Of a DNA stretch of 49,088 nucleotides, positions 27,994-37,029 are shown in pieces. Source of the stretch: Hirschia sp. (GTDB taxonomy: Bacteria > Pseudomonadota > Alphaproteobacteria > Caulobacterales > Hyphomonadaceae); contig PAQI01000021.1 of assembly GCA_002709235.1 (NCBI GenBank), forward strand, positions 120,231 through 169,318, given 5' to 3'. The notes under the pieces were generated by a model. It was not told the origin of the DNA and did no database searches. It saw only the letters and a list, made by a program, of their open reading frames with translations. The translations under genes were made by a program, and so were the position numbers. The stretch's first letter is position 1, and each line of letters opens with the position of its first letter.

Positions 27994-28377
27994 ATGCAAA
28001 ACATCCTTTTTGTCGCTATGGGCGGCGCCCTTGGCGCGACGGCCCGCCATCTGGCGTCGGCCATGGCCCTTCGTGTGCTGGGAAATGGTTGGCCATGGGG
28101 GACCATGACCGTGAACCTTTTTGGATCATTGTTGATGGGGTTGCTGATCGGGTGGTTGGCATTTCGAGTTGATGGTGGAACAAACTGGCGATTGTTTCTG
28201 GGGACGGGTGTGCTCGGCGGATTCACGACTTTCTCCGCTTTCTCGTTTGAAACCGTGGCGATGATTGAAAAGAAGGCCTATTCCAACGCGGCCTTTTATG
28301 CTTTCGGTTCCGTTTTTCTCGGTGTCCTCGCCTTGGCGGCAGGACTGTTGATTGCCCGAAAGGTGTTCGCTCCATGA
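27994..28377 (+). CDS. crcB: fluoride ion channel CrcB/Fluc
   Basis: Fluc channels export fluoride as antiparallel dimers in the inner membrane. The 127-residue product has four hydrophobic segments and the family motifs GGALGATARH (10-19), GTMTVNLFGSLLMGLLIG, and GVLGGFTTFSAFSFE, which contains the pore Phe and Ser/Thr residues. AAGGGAG precedes the ATG. It overlaps the next gene by 4 nt (ATGA). No fluoride riboswitch was seen upstream. Confidence 0.95.
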   Translation: MQNILFVAMGGALGATARHLASAMALRVLGNGWPWGTMTVNLFGSLLMGLLIGWLAFRVDGGTNWRLFLGTGVLGGFTTFSAFSFETVAMIEKKAYSNAAFYAFGSVFLGVLALAAGLLIARKVFAP

Positions 28378-29414
28378 GCTGGAATGAAGGTCAGGTTCTA
28401 CAGATTCCGGTTTCTGACGCCGAGGACGATACCCGCCTGGATCGATGGATGAAGCGTCGTTTTCCCGGTCTGACTCAGGGGCAGGTGGAAAAATTGCTGC
28501 GATCCGGACAGATACGTGTCGATGGCGCGCGCGCAAAATCCAACACACGGCTCATGGCAGGACAACAGATACGTGTACCTCCGATCAAGATCGACTCCGA
28601 CAAGATTGCTCCGCGTAAGGGTGACAAGAGCAAACCCATGCATGTGTCTGCGGCAGATTCGGAGTTCATAAGGTCTCTGGTTATTCACGAAGATGATGAG
28701 TGCATTATCATCAACAAGCCGCCCGGATTGGCTGTGCAGGGCGGTACTGGAACGTCTCGTCATGTTGATGGAATGTCAGCAGCATTGGTAGGCGCTGGTG
28801 AAGAAAAGCCGCGTCTTGTTCATCGGTTGGACAAGGATACGTCTGGCGTATTGGTGCTGGCGAAGACAGCACCGTCAGCGGCGTCGCTGGCGAAACTGTT
28901 TCGTTCTCGCGAACTGGACAAGATCTACTGGGCGATCGTGTTAGGCGTTCCACATCCCCGAGAAGGGCAGATCCGAGGCTGGATGATCAAGTCTGCAGGC
29001 CCAGGCGGAGACATGGAGAAGATGCGCTACGCCAAGCATGGCGAAAAAGGCGCGGCGTTCTCCATTACGGACTATGCGGTTGTTCAGAATGTCGCTCAAC
29101 GCGCAGCATGGGTTGCGCTCAAGCCCCTTTCGGGTCGCAAACATCAGCTCAGATTGCATATGAGCGAGCTTGGCCATGGCATCATGGGTGACTGGAAATA
29201 TGAATGCGATCGTGAGACGCCCAATGGAGTGGGGAGTGGGCTGCATCTTCATGCAAGAGCTCTGAGACTACCACGCAAGCATGGTCGGTCGGTCGAAGTT
29301 GTTGCCCCGATGTACGAACACATGATCAAGACATTCGATGTGCTGGGTTTCAATGAGAAAGATGTGTCAGATCCGTTTGAATCGGTTCCTGAAATGTCAA
29401 AGAAGAAGCACTGA
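28374..29414 (+). CDS. rluC: RluC-type 23S rRNA pseudouridine synthase with S4 domain
   Basis: An S4 RNA-binding domain (residues about 15-75, RLDRWMKRRFPGLTQGQVEK) precedes the RluA-type catalytic domain with Asp153 in RLVHRLDKDTSGV. It is 346 residues long. The RluC identity rests on this architecture and on its place in the alphaproteobacterial gene order rarA-crcB-rluC-HAD-ATP12. Two synthases of the same family lie within 1.2 kb here, the other without an S4 domain. Confidence 0.9.
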   Translation: MSWNEGQVLQIPVSDAEDDTRLDRWMKRRFPGLTQGQVEKLLRSGQIRVDGARAKSNTRLMAGQQIRVPPIKIDSDKIAPRKGDKSKPMHVSAADSEFIRSLVIHEDDECIIINKPPGLAVQGGTGTSRHVDGMSAALVGAGEEKPRLVHRLDKDTSGVLVLAKTAPSAASLAKLFRSRELDKIYWAIVLGVPHPREGQIRGWMIKSAGPGGDMEKMRYAKHGEKGAAFSITDYAVVQNVAQRAAWVALKPLSGRKHQLRLHMSELGHGIMGDWKYECDRETPNGVGSGLHLHARALRLPRKHGRSVEVVAPMYEHMIKTFDVLGFNEKDVSDPFESVPEMSKKKH

Positions 29415-29428
29415 CGAAAGATTCAAAT

Positions 29429-30106
29429 ATGACGCTCAAGCTCGCCATATGGGACCTGGACGGCACAATTGTAGATAGTCGAAAGATCATTCAGCGCGCC
29501 ATGGAAATCGCATTTGAAAGCGTTGATCTCGCACCTCCAGACTATGATGCAACACGTAAGATCGTAGGACTGCGCCTGGACACTGCAATCAGCGAACTGG
29601 CCCCGACGCAAACCGCTGAGCGTCTACAGCAGATGACGCTCAATTATCAGAATGCCTTCGTGAAATTACGCAATGATCCCGATACTCCAGAACCGCTCTA
29701 TGCTGGTGCAGTCGAAGTACTGCAGCAATTGATTGAAGATGGTTGGCTCATGGGAGTCGCGACTGGCAAGTCACGCCGGGGAGTTACCAAGCTGTTCGAA
29801 AAGCACGATCTTGCGCAGTATTTTGATGCGCATTATTGCGCAGACGACGGTCCGGGAAAGCCGCATCCGCATATGATCGAGTGCAATCTGAATCACCTTG
29901 GATGCGAACCGGAAAATACTGTCATGATCGGGGATGCCACATTCGACATGGTCATGGCGCGCAATGCGAAGGTACATGCGCTCGGTGTAAGTTGGGGTTT
30001 CGGGGCGACAGATGAGATCATGGGGGCGGGGGCTCACGAGGTTCATCACGATTTTGGCAGCCTGAAATCGGCTTTGGATAGTTTCAGATTGTCGGAGGCA
30101 GTTTGA
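29429..30106 (+). CDS. HAD-superfamily hydrolase (phosphoglycolate phosphatase-like)
   Basis: A haloacid dehalogenase-type phosphatase with a cap domain. The nucleophile motif is DLDGT with Asp9 and Asp11, the conserved Lys is Lys144 in GKPHP, and the metal-binding motif is IGDATFDM with Asp169 and Asp173. It is 225 residues, subfamily IA by order of motifs. The substrate is unknown; the relatives in this position are annotated as phosphatases only. The stop overlaps the next start (TGATG). Confidence 0.88.
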   Translation: MTLKLAIWDLDGTIVDSRKIIQRAMEIAFESVDLAPPDYDATRKIVGLRLDTAISELAPTQTAERLQQMTLNYQNAFVKLRNDPDTPEPLYAGAVEVLQQLIEDGWLMGVATGKSRRGVTKLFEKHDLAQYFDAHYCADDGPGKPHPHMIECNLNHLGCEPENTVMIGDATFDMVMARNAKVHALGVSWGFGATDEIMGAGAHEVHHDFGSLKSALDSFRLSEAV

Positions 30107-30831
30107 TGAGCGGCTTTGGTTCTATCGATCAGCGTCCCAAGCGATTCTACAAGCATGCAAATGCTGTCGAAACCGATAAGGGATGGAGCGTTGAGCTTGA
30201 TGGGCGTGCCATTCGGACGCCGGAAAAGAGCATGCTGTCGATGACTTCACGCGGTGTGGCCGAACTGATCGCAACCGAGTGGAATACTCAAGGCGAACTG
30301 CTTGATATCGCCAATATGCATGTGACGCGATTAGCCAATGTTGCTTTTGACCGAACCCCGAAGGTCAGACTTGAGATGATTGAAGAAGTGGTGCGCTATG
30401 CGGAGACGGATCTTGTCTGCCATCTGGCCGATACACCGGAGGAGCTGCTCCAACGGCAAGAGGCATCCTGGGGCCCGCTAAGAGACTGGGCGGGCGAAAC
30501 TCTCGGGATCGTGCTATTGCCTGTTCAGGGAGTGCTGGCGTCGCGACAACCTGACGCTTCATTGGACGCTGTTCGTACCCATGCTCAGGCTCTTGATGAC
30601 TGGAGACTGACAGGGTTGAATTACGGTTTGGGCCTCACCGGTTCAGCTGTGATTGCACTGGCAATGGAGCAGAATCATATCGATGCTGATCAGGCATTTG
30701 CAGCGAGTCGGATTGACGAAGTGTTTCAATCCGAACGTTGGGGAGAGGACGAGGAGGCAGAAGAGGCCGCGGCTCGTCGCCTTGTAGAATTACTGGCGCT
30801 GGATGCTTTTTTTCTTGCGCTGAATTCCTGA
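30106..30831 (+). CDS. ATP12-type F1-ATPase assembly chaperone
   Basis: ATP12 proteins assist assembly of the alpha subunit of F1 in mitochondria and alphaproteobacteria. The 241-residue product has RPKRFYKHANAVETDKGWSV, the family N-terminal strand region, and EWNTQGELLDIANMHVTRLA in the core. CGGAGG lies about 9 nt before the ATG, which overlaps the previous stop. A TTG at 30103 is an unlikely alternative. Confidence 0.92.
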   Translation: MSGFGSIDQRPKRFYKHANAVETDKGWSVELDGRAIRTPEKSMLSMTSRGVAELIATEWNTQGELLDIANMHVTRLANVAFDRTPKVRLEMIEEVVRYAETDLVCHLADTPEELLQRQEASWGPLRDWAGETLGIVLLPVQGVLASRQPDASLDAVRTHAQALDDWRLTGLNYGLGLTGSAVIALAMEQNHIDADQAFAASRIDEVFQSERWGEDEEAEEAAARRLVELLALDAFFLALNS

Positions 30832-30867
30832 ATTTCAACGCCGCGGTCATTATGCTAAAGTATAGCG

Positions 30868-31137
30868 ATGAGCAGCGGATCAATCATTCTGGAATATGCG
30901 CAAATAAAGAATGCGCTGGAGGTGCGCGCGATTGATGCCGATGATGGGCTGGAAATCAGCTTTATAGCCCCTGTATCGACGCCTCAGGAGGAAATTGACC
31001 TCATTGCACGGCGTAAACTGGACTGGGTCCGACGACGTAACGCGGATCGGGCAACAAGTTCAGACGAAAAGACTACAGCGATTGGGCGTCACAGCGATGA
31101 CATACGCCGTGACGGTCGTCGGGGTATCATTGTTTGA
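30868..31137 (+). CDS. small conserved alphaproteobacterial protein, DUF6898-like
   Basis: The 89-residue frame begins MSSGSIILEYAQIKNALEVR and continues AIDADDGLEISFIAPVSTPQ and ARRKLDWVRRR. From memory this resembles DUF6898, small proteins found in alphaproteobacteria; no function is known. The last 30 residues are polar and poorly conserved in character. The ribosome-binding site is weak. It follows the ATP12 gene by 36 nt and ends 6 nt from the end of the convergent mucR gene. Confidence 0.65.
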   Translation: MSSGSIILEYAQIKNALEVRAIDADDGLEISFIAPVSTPQEEIDLIARRKLDWVRRRNADRATSSDEKTTAIGRHSDDIRRDGRRGIIV

Positions 31138-31143
31138 ATTGAA

Positions 31144-31578
31144 TTATTTATCGTCCTTGCGCCCGTTTCGCCCAAGGCCGATTTCCTTGGCGAACTGGGA
31201 CCTGCGCGCAGTGTAGCTTGGCGCGACCATCGGGTAGTCAGCAGGCAATCCCCAGCGACGACGGTATTCATCAGGCGATAAATCATAGCGCGAGCGAAGG
31301 TATCGCTTCAGCATTTTCAGCTTTTTGCCGTCTTCAAGACAGATGATGTAATCGTCCGTTACTGATTTATTGACTGGCACTGCCGGTTTGGGGCGTGTTT
31401 CGCTTTTTGTTTCTTTTGATTCAGCCAGATTGCTAACGGTCTTGTGAACTGAACGAATGACTTCTGGTAGAATATCAGTTGGAACGGGATTGTTCGAAAC
31501 GAAAGAAGCAACAATATCCGAGGTCATACGCATGATATCGTCGGAGGAAATCTTGTTGTTCTCTGGGGATTCTGCCAT
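31144..31578 (-). CDS. mucR: MucR/Ros-family transcriptional regulator
   Basis: MucR/Ros proteins bind AT-rich DNA and control surface polysaccharide, motility or cell-cycle genes. The diagnostic C-terminal block is CLEDGKKLKMLKRYLRSRYD, EYRRRWGLPADYPMVAPSYT and AKEIGLGR (residues 80-137). Of the four Ros zinc ligands only Cys80 is kept; the others read Asp83, Tyr93 and Tyr98. The start at 31578 (144 residues) has GAGAAG 5 nt upstream; an ATG at 31608 is an alternative. It diverges from glyA across an AT-rich region that may be its own target. Confidence 0.92.
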   Translation of the reverse strand: MAESPENNKISSDDIMRMTSDIVASFVSNNPVPTDILPEVIRSVHKTVSNLAESKETKSETRPKPAVPVNKSVTDDYIICLEDGKKLKMLKRYLRSRYDLSPDEYRRRWGLPADYPMVAPSYTARRSQFAKEIGLGRNGRKDDK

Positions 31579-31655
31579 CTGTTCTTCTCGAAAATCATTT
31601 TTGAGCACTATTTTTTAAACTGAATGCCAAAATTCGTAGGAGCTATCAAGTAATT

Positions 31656-31719
31656 AATTGAGTTTATCTCATGAATTGAGTGTTTACAAACAATAAAACT
31701 AAGACGGTCGTCTGACGAC
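31656..31719. promoter_or_regulatory. AT-rich control region between mucR and glyA
   Basis: AATTGAGT occurs twice in direct orientation (31656-31663 and 31674-31681, start to start 18 nt). TTGAGT with TAAGAC 18 nt downstream (31700-31705) is a weak candidate glyA promoter. A perfect inverted repeat GTCGTC-T-GACGAC follows at 31707-31719. A role as MucR or glyA operator is inferred. Confidence 0.35.
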
Positions 31720-31791
31720 GGATGACTTGCCTTTCGAGTGTTCCCGTCTTACGTCGGTGCTTCAATATTATCATCCAATCCGGAGTTTTCC

Positions 31792-33114
31792 ATGAGCCAG
31801 GTAGATGCGCCTGTTCGGGCTGGCGAGAACGCAATGTTCGCAACCACTTTGAGCCAATCGGACCCGGAGGTCTTTGCTGCTGTTGAGGCAGAATTCAAAA
31901 GACAAAGTCAGCAGATCGAGCTGATAGCTTCCGAAAACATCACCTCGCGCGCAGTATTGGAAGCGCAGGGCTCTGTTCTTACGAACAAATATGCCGAGGG
32001 CTATCCCGGACGCCGTTATTATGGCGGGTGCGAGCATGTCGATGTTGTCGAAAATATTGCGCGTGATCGCGCCAAACAATTGTTTGGATGTGCCTATGCG
32101 AATGTGCAGCCTTCATCAGGGTCGCAAGCAAATCAGGGTGTGTTCACGGCATTGTTGAAACCGGGTGACACGATTCTGGGTATGTCGCTGGCGGCAGGTG
32201 GTCACCTGACTCACGGGGCCAAACCCAATCAGTCGGGCAAGTGGTTCAACGCCATTCAGTATGGTGTTCGCGAAGAGGATCACCTGATCGATTTTGATGA
32301 GGTTGAAGCACTAGCCAGAGAGCATAAGCCAAAGCTGATCATTGCGGGTGGTTCTGCATATCCAAGGATCATTGATTTCAAGCGCTTTGCCGAGATTGCC
32401 AAAAGCATTGATGCGTTTTTCATGGTCGACATGGCTCATTTCGCTGGCCTGGTCGCCGCAGGCGTCCACCCAAACCCGATTGACTATGCGGATGTCGTGA
32501 CAACGACCACCCACAAGACCTTGCGCGGTCCTCGCGGTGGTATGATTCTGACGAATGACGCGGACATCGCCAAAAAAGTGAACTCAGCTATCTTTCCTGG
32601 CATTCAGGGCGGTCCATTGATGCACGCTATTGCAGGCAAGGCGGCAGCGTTTGGAGAGGCTCTCCAGCCTTCATTCAAGGACTATGCAAAACGGGTCGTG
32701 GCGAATGCTGTTGCAATGTCCAGCGCTCTCAAAGCGGGCGGGTTGGATATCGTGTCTGGTGGTACAGATACGCATCTGGCGCTTGTGGATCTGCGCCCGA
32801 AAGGGGTAAGCGGCAAGGACACAGAAGAGGCTCTGGAACGCGCTTACATCACCTGTAACAAGAACGGTGTCCCGTTCGACCCGGCACCGCCAGCAATTAC
32901 ATCAGGTATTCGAGTGGGGTCGCCTGCTGCGACGACAAGAGGGTTCGGAGTTGCCGAGTTTGAGCAAGTGGGCAGATGGATAGTCGAGATTGTCGATGCT
33001 GTGGCAGCTGGAGGAGATTCCTCAACAGTTGAAGCGCGGGTTCGTGGCGAAGTCATCGCGATGACGGATCGGTTCCCGATTTATGCCGGTCCAATTGCCG
33101 GCCAACCTCTATAG
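31792..33114 (+). CDS. glyA: serine hydroxymethyltransferase
   Basis: This PLP enzyme converts serine and tetrahydrofolate to glycine and methylene-tetrahydrofolate. The start at 31792 (GGAG 6 nt upstream) gives 440 residues; the frame is open to 31738. The PLP lysine is Lys242 in [15 protein letters not shown], preceded by the conserved [18 protein letters not shown]. It heads the cluster glyA-nrdR-ribD, a common alphaproteobacterial order. Confidence 0.97.
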   Translation: MSQVDAPVRAGENAMFATTLSQSDPEVFAAVEAEFKRQSQQIELIASENITSRAVLEAQGSVLTNKYAEGYPGRRYYGGCEHVDVVENIARDRAKQLFGCAYANVQPSSGSQANQGVFTALLKPGDTILGMSLAAGGHLTHGAKPNQSGKWFNAIQYGVREEDHLIDFDEVEALAREHKPKLIIAGGSAYPRIIDFKRFAEIAKSIDAFFMVDMAHFAGLVAAGVHPNPIDYADVVTTTTHKTLRGPRGGMILTNDADIAKKVNSAIFPGIQGGPLMHAIAGKAAAFGEALQPSFKDYAKRVVANAVAMSSALKAGGLDIVSGGTDTHLALVDLRPKGVSGKDTEEALERAYITCNKNGVPFDPAPPAITSGIRVGSPAATTRGFGVAEFEQVGRWIVEIVDAVAAGGDSSTVEARVRGEVIAMTDRFPIYAGPIAGQPL

Positions 33115-33137
33115 AACGGGAAACGGGCACTTAGAAT

Positions 33138-33617
33138 ATGCGTTGTCCATTCTGCCAATCCTCTGACACTGTCGTGAGAGACAGTCGCCCCGCTGAAGAA
33201 GATACAGCGGTTCGGCGTCGGCGCGTTTGTCAGACTTGTGGAGCACGATTTACCACTTTCGAACGCGTGCAATTGCGTGAATTGGTTGTGGTCAAACGTG
33301 GTGGGAAGAAAGCGCAATTCGAGCGTGAAAAGCTTGTTCGTTCAATTCAGATCGCATTGCAGAAACGGCCGGTGTCCGAAGAGCAGATTGACCAGATGGT
33401 GTCCGGGATCATTCGTCGTCTTGAAAGCGCTGTGGATGGCGAAGTGGAATCGCGAGAAATTGGTGGGATGGTCATGGAGGCCCTCGCGGCTCTCGATCCT
33501 GTCGGTTATGTGCGCTACGCCTCGGTTTACCGTGATTTCAAGGACGCTTCGGATTTCGCACGTTTCATCGAAAGCCAGATCGTGGAAATCAAGGAAGGCG
33601 ATGGCGAGTTGGAATGA
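33138..33617 (+). CDS. nrdR: ribonucleotide reductase repressor NrdR
   Basis: NrdR represses ribonucleotide reductase genes in response to dATP/ATP. The zinc ribbon has Cys3, Cys6, Cys31 and Cys34 (MRCPFC, CQTC), followed by an ATP-cone with [20 protein letters not shown]. It is 159 residues, normal length. It overlaps the next gene by 4 nt (ATGA). Confidence 0.97.
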   Translation: MRCPFCQSSDTVVRDSRPAEEDTAVRRRRVCQTCGARFTTFERVQLRELVVVKRGGKKAQFEREKLVRSIQIALQKRPVSEEQIDQMVSGIIRRLESAVDGEVESREIGGMVMEALAALDPVGYVRYASVYRDFKDASDFARFIESQIVEIKEGDGELE

Positions 33618-34321
33618 CCGGTGCGTCTGCCATACCGGCGCGTCCTGCGGTCACTCTCAAGCTCGCCACTTCACTTGACGGCAAAATTGCGACGCGGACC
33701 GGGCAGAGCCAGTGGATAACGGGTGCTGAAGCCCGGGCTGAGACACACAAGCTGCGCGCCGCTCACTCAGCGATTATGGTTGGCTCGGGCACCGTGCTGG
33801 CTGACAATCCAATGTTAACTGCCAGATGTGATCCGCCTGCCGAGCGTCAACCCAAAAGGATCATTGCTGATGGTCGTCTCAGGACACCTCTGAGTTCTTG
33901 CCTGGTTCAGACAGCGAATGAGAACCCTGTCGTTCTTTGCGTAGGTGTGGATATCGATGATCGTCGATTTGATGACTATATGCGAGCAGGTGTGGAGGTC
34001 TGGGAGACCCAGATATCACCGATGGGCGGTGTTTCCGTATCAGGAATGTTGTCGCGTTGTTCAGAAGAGGGTATCGACAGCGTCTTTCTTGAAGGAGGCG
34101 GGCAGCTGGCCGCGTCATTTCTGCGAGCAGGCATGGTGGACCGGATCGAGTGGTTTAGAGCGCCAATGATCCTTGGTAGCGATGGGCTGGCATGTACGGC
34201 GCAAATCGGTGTCGATGAGCTGGCAGATGCTGCGGTTTTCAAGAGAACTGGTGTCAGAGAATGCGGCCCCGATCTGTGGGAAAGTTATGTGGCGGTCGAC
34301 AAAGACGGCTTAGAAGGCTGA
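33614..34321 (+). CDS. ribD: RibD reductase domain protein, stand-alone
   Basis: This is the reductase half of RibD, which reduces the ribosylamino-pyrimidine intermediate of riboflavin synthesis. The 235 residues begin with the reductase strand [20 protein letters not shown], followed by [15 protein letters not shown] and [20 protein letters not shown]. The usual N-terminal deaminase domain with its HAE and PCxxxGxTxPC zinc motifs is absent. There is no room for it, because the start overlaps nrdR by 4 nt. The deaminase step must be encoded elsewhere. ribE follows after 6 nt. Confidence 0.88.
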   Translation: MTGASAIPARPAVTLKLATSLDGKIATRTGQSQWITGAEARAETHKLRAAHSAIMVGSGTVLADNPMLTARCDPPAERQPKRIIADGRLRTPLSSCLVQTANENPVVLCVGVDIDDRRFDDYMRAGVEVWETQISPMGGVSVSGMLSRCSEEGIDSVFLEGGGQLAASFLRAGMVDRIEWFRAPMILGSDGLACTAQIGVDELADAAVFKRTGVRECGPDLWESYVAVDKDGLEG

Positions 34322-34327
34322 AGAGAT

Positions 34328-34948
34328 ATGTTTACAGGGCTGGTCAGAGACGTCGGGCACATTGTCGGGAAGACGACAAATGATGATGTCGTCAGGTTTC
34401 GTGTAGAAAGCACTTTTTCCGCCGAAGCGATCGAAATGGGCGCTTCGATCATGCATTCCGGCGTATGTCTCACTGTTGTGGATTTTGGAGGTGGCCCGGG
34501 CGGTACCTGGCATGAGGTGGAGGCTATTCCTCAGACATTGAGTTGCACGATACTGGGAGACTGGGAGGTCGGTTACCGCGTCAATCTGGAGCCAAGCCTG
34601 CGAATGGGAGATGAGCTGGGCGGTCATTACGTGTTCGGGCATGTAGATTGTGTTGCAACTATTGCATCCATCAAAGACGAAGGCGGCTCACGGCGTATCC
34701 GCGTACATATCCCACACGATATTGCCAAATATCTTGCGGCAAAGGGCTCAATTGCCGTAGACGGCATCTCTTTGACAGTGGCGGCAACGGGCAGTGACAA
34801 CGACCAGAACTGGTTTGAAGTGGCTATCATTCCGCACACATGGGACCATACGACGTTGCGTTTTATACAGGCGGGATCGCACGTTAATCTTGAAGTGGAC
34901 ATGCTGGCCCGGTATGTCGCGAGAATGCTCGGCAAGGAAGAGACTTGA
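34328..34948 (+). CDS. ribE: riboflavin synthase alpha chain
   Basis: Dismutates two 6,7-dimethyl-8-ribityllumazines to riboflavin. The 206-residue product begins with the diagnostic MFTGLV and consists of two similar barrels. The first has MGASIMHSGVCLTV, the second AAKGSIAVDGISLTV. The linker GGHYVFGHVDCVA is conserved. It directly abuts ribB, with a stop-start TGAATG. Confidence 0.96.
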   Translation: MFTGLVRDVGHIVGKTTNDDVVRFRVESTFSAEAIEMGASIMHSGVCLTVVDFGGGPGGTWHEVEAIPQTLSCTILGDWEVGYRVNLEPSLRMGDELGGHYVFGHVDCVATIASIKDEGGSRRIRVHIPHDIAKYLAAKGSIAVDGISLTVAATGSDNDQNWFEVAIIPHTWDHTTLRFIQAGSHVNLEVDMLARYVARMLGKEET

Positions 34949-36073
34949 ATGTCCGAAACTGAATTTCATGATGCGATTTCATCCATTGAAGAGATCATAG
35001 AAGATGCTCGCAATGGCAGAATGTACATTCTGGTTGATGCTGAAGATCGCGAGAATGAGGGCGACCTGATCATTCCAGCACAGTTCGCGACGCCTGAGCA
35101 GGTAAATTTCATGGCGCGGTTCGGACGCGGTTTGATCTGTCTGGCGATGAACCGGGAACGTGCGCGCGCATTGAATCTGGACATGATGGCGAGAGAAAAC
35201 CGGGAAAGCATGGGAACAGCTTTTACTGTGTCCATCGAGGCCAAGGACGGTGTGACCACCGGGATTTCTGCTCATGATCGTTCAACGACAGTATCGGTGG
35301 CGATCGACCCGACCAAAGGTCCCGATGACATCGTGTCACCAGGCCATATTTTTCCACTTGTCGCACGCGATGGTGGAGTTCTAGTGCGGGCAGGGCATAC
35401 CGAAGCGGCTGTCGATATCTCCAGACTGGCCGGGCTGTATCCGGCGGGTGTGATTTGCGAGATCATGAATGATGACGGGTCGATGGCGCGTCTTCCCGAG
35501 CTGATTTCCTTTGCCCAGCTGCATGGGTTGAAGGTTGGTACGATTTCCGACCTGATTGCCTATCGCCGCAAGCATGACAAATTTCTCGAGCGCCGTATCG
35601 AAAAAGACGTGCAGACCCTGCATGGCGACATGTTCAAGGCAGTTGTGTTCAAGAACCAGCTGGATGGTGCGCAACATGTTGCCTTTGTGAAGGGTACGAT
35701 CAATTCGGAAGAGCCATGTCTGGTCAGGGTGCACAGGGTGGACTTTCTGGAAGATGTCGTTGGCATCACAGGCGGGCGAAGCAAGACGGTGGAGAATGCG
35801 ATGAGAGCCATCGCACAATCTGAAGAGGCCGGCGTGATCGTCTTTGTGAGAATGGGAATGCATGCCGATATCGCTTCCAAGCTAGGATCGCTGGATGAAG
35901 AAGCTCAGGATGCGACAGCACCCATGCGTGAGTATGGAGTCGGTGCTGAAATTATAAGAGACTTGGGTGTGCATAGGATGATATTGTTGTCCAATCACAA
36001 GCCTACCAGCCTTCCTGGGCTGGATGGTTACGGTCTTGAAGTCGTTGGCTTGCGTGGTTTTAAGGAAAATTGA
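34949..36073 (+). CDS. ribB: DHBP synthase fused to a degenerate GTP cyclohydrolase II domain (RibBX type)
   Basis: Residues 1-205 are 3,4-dihydroxy-2-butanone 4-phosphate synthase, with the acidic motif DAEDRENEGDLIIPAQFATP at 30-49 and RAGHTEAAVDISRLAGLYPA later. Residues 211-370 resemble GTP cyclohydrolase II in overall pattern. They lack the zinc motif CxxGDxFGSxRCDC; the aligned part reads VHRVDFLEDVVGITGGRSKT. This matches the RibBX hybrid described in Proteobacteria, in which the second domain is not a working cyclohydrolase. Cyclohydrolase II is therefore expected elsewhere in the genome. Confidence 0.9.
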   Translation: MSETEFHDAISSIEEIIEDARNGRMYILVDAEDRENEGDLIIPAQFATPEQVNFMARFGRGLICLAMNRERARALNLDMMARENRESMGTAFTVSIEAKDGVTTGISAHDRSTTVSVAIDPTKGPDDIVSPGHIFPLVARDGGVLVRAGHTEAAVDISRLAGLYPAGVICEIMNDDGSMARLPELISFAQLHGLKVGTISDLIAYRRKHDKFLERRIEKDVQTLHGDMFKAVVFKNQLDGAQHVAFVKGTINSEEPCLVRVHRVDFLEDVVGITGGRSKTVENAMRAIAQSEEAGVIVFVRMGMHADIASKLGSLDEEAQDATAPMREYGVGAEIIRDLGVHRMILLSNHKPTSLPGLDGYGLEVVGLRGFKEN

Positions 36074-36078
36074 GTTCG

Positions 36079-36528
36079 ATGAGTGAGAGTACGCCCCACA
36101 TTCTGATCGTTACATCGCGCTACTATGCTCGCATTGCAGAAGAGCTGGAGCATGGTGTGGCTGACACGCTCAGGGAAGCTGACGCGACATATGATGTTAT
36201 CGAGGCACCGGGAGCATTTGAAATTCCGGCAATCATTGCCCTGGCAGCTGAGGCTGCTGAATATGATGGCTTTGTTGCGCTTGGATGTGTCGTGCGCGGG
36301 GAAACCTCGCATTATGATTATGTCTGCGGTGAGTGTGCCCGGGGCATCATGAATTTGTCTTTGGCGGGCGTTGCGGTAGGATTTGGTGTTCTGACTGTCG
36401 AAAATCAGGATCAGGCTTGGGTACGGGCAGATCGAACGCAGAAGAACAAGGGCCGTGAGGCTGCTCGCGCATGTCTGAACATGGTCACACTTCAAAAGCA
36501 TTTTTCAGACGTAGACCTAGATGACTGA
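36079..36528 (+). CDS. ribH: 6,7-dimethyl-8-ribityllumazine synthase
   Basis: Condenses the DHBP synthase product with the pyrimidine intermediate. The 149-residue product has PGAFEIPAIIALAA near residue 46 and the active-site segment GCVVRGETSHYDYVCGE, with the conserved RGxTxHxD/Y pattern. A TTG at 36070 is in frame, but the ATG at 36079 is better placed behind AAGGA. It overlaps nusB by 8 nt. Confidence 0.96.
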   Translation: MSESTPHILIVTSRYYARIAEELEHGVADTLREADATYDVIEAPGAFEIPAIIALAAEAAEYDGFVALGCVVRGETSHYDYVCGECARGIMNLSLAGVAVGFGVLTVENQDQAWVRADRTQKNKGREAARACLNMVTLQKHFSDVDLDD

Positions 36529-37018
36529 ACAATCAGCCATCAGTAAGGAAGCAGAACGCAAACTACGCAAGGCGCGCCGCTCTGGTGCGCGCTTGGCCGC
36601 TGTTCAGGCGCTCTACCAGATGGAACAATCGGGCCAGAGCGGCCGATCTGTTATCAATGATTTTCTGGAAGATCGTCTTGGTCTCAATGATGAAGGTGAA
36701 CCGATTGAAGAGGCCGACCCGGATGTCTTCAAGGACATCGTGAATGGTGTTGTTGATCACCAGCATGCGATCAACGCTGCCATAATCAAGAGATTGGTGG
36801 AGGGGTGGCGCCTGGAGCGTATCGATTCAACATCACGGGCAATTCTTCGTGCGGGTGTGTATGAGTTGATGAAGCGCCCGGAACTCGCGCAGCAAATCAT
36901 TCTCGATGAATATGTGACAATTGCCCATGCCTTTTTTGAAGGAATGGAGCCCAAGTTCATCAATGGACTGTTGGATTCCGTTGCGGATGATGTGCGAGGA
37001 AGCTCAGATCAGGGTTGA
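36521..37018 (+). CDS. nusB: transcription antitermination factor NusB
   Basis: NusB pairs with S10 (rpsJ, also in this window) to bind boxA in rRNA transcripts. The 165-residue helical protein has RSGARLAAVQALYQMEQSGQ at 20-39 and SRAILRAGVYELM, then VTIAHAFFEGMEPKFINGLL. It overlaps ribH by 8 nt. Confidence 0.95.
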   Translation: MTEQSAISKEAERKLRKARRSGARLAAVQALYQMEQSGQSGRSVINDFLEDRLGLNDEGEPIEEADPDVFKDIVNGVVDHQHAINAAIIKRLVEGWRLERIDSTSRAILRAGVYELMKRPELAQQIILDEYVTIAHAFFEGMEPKFINGLLDSVADDVRGSSDQG

Positions 37019-37029
37019 AGCCATTTCAC

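Noticed and set aside
27900-27995. Fluoride riboswitch upstream of crcB
   Set aside because: crcB follows the pseudouridine synthase gene after 8 nt, so there is no leader for a riboswitch.
34700-34950. FMN riboswitch upstream of ribB
   Set aside because: The stretch before ribB is the coding end of ribE with an immediate stop-start junction; no RFN-type leader can fit.
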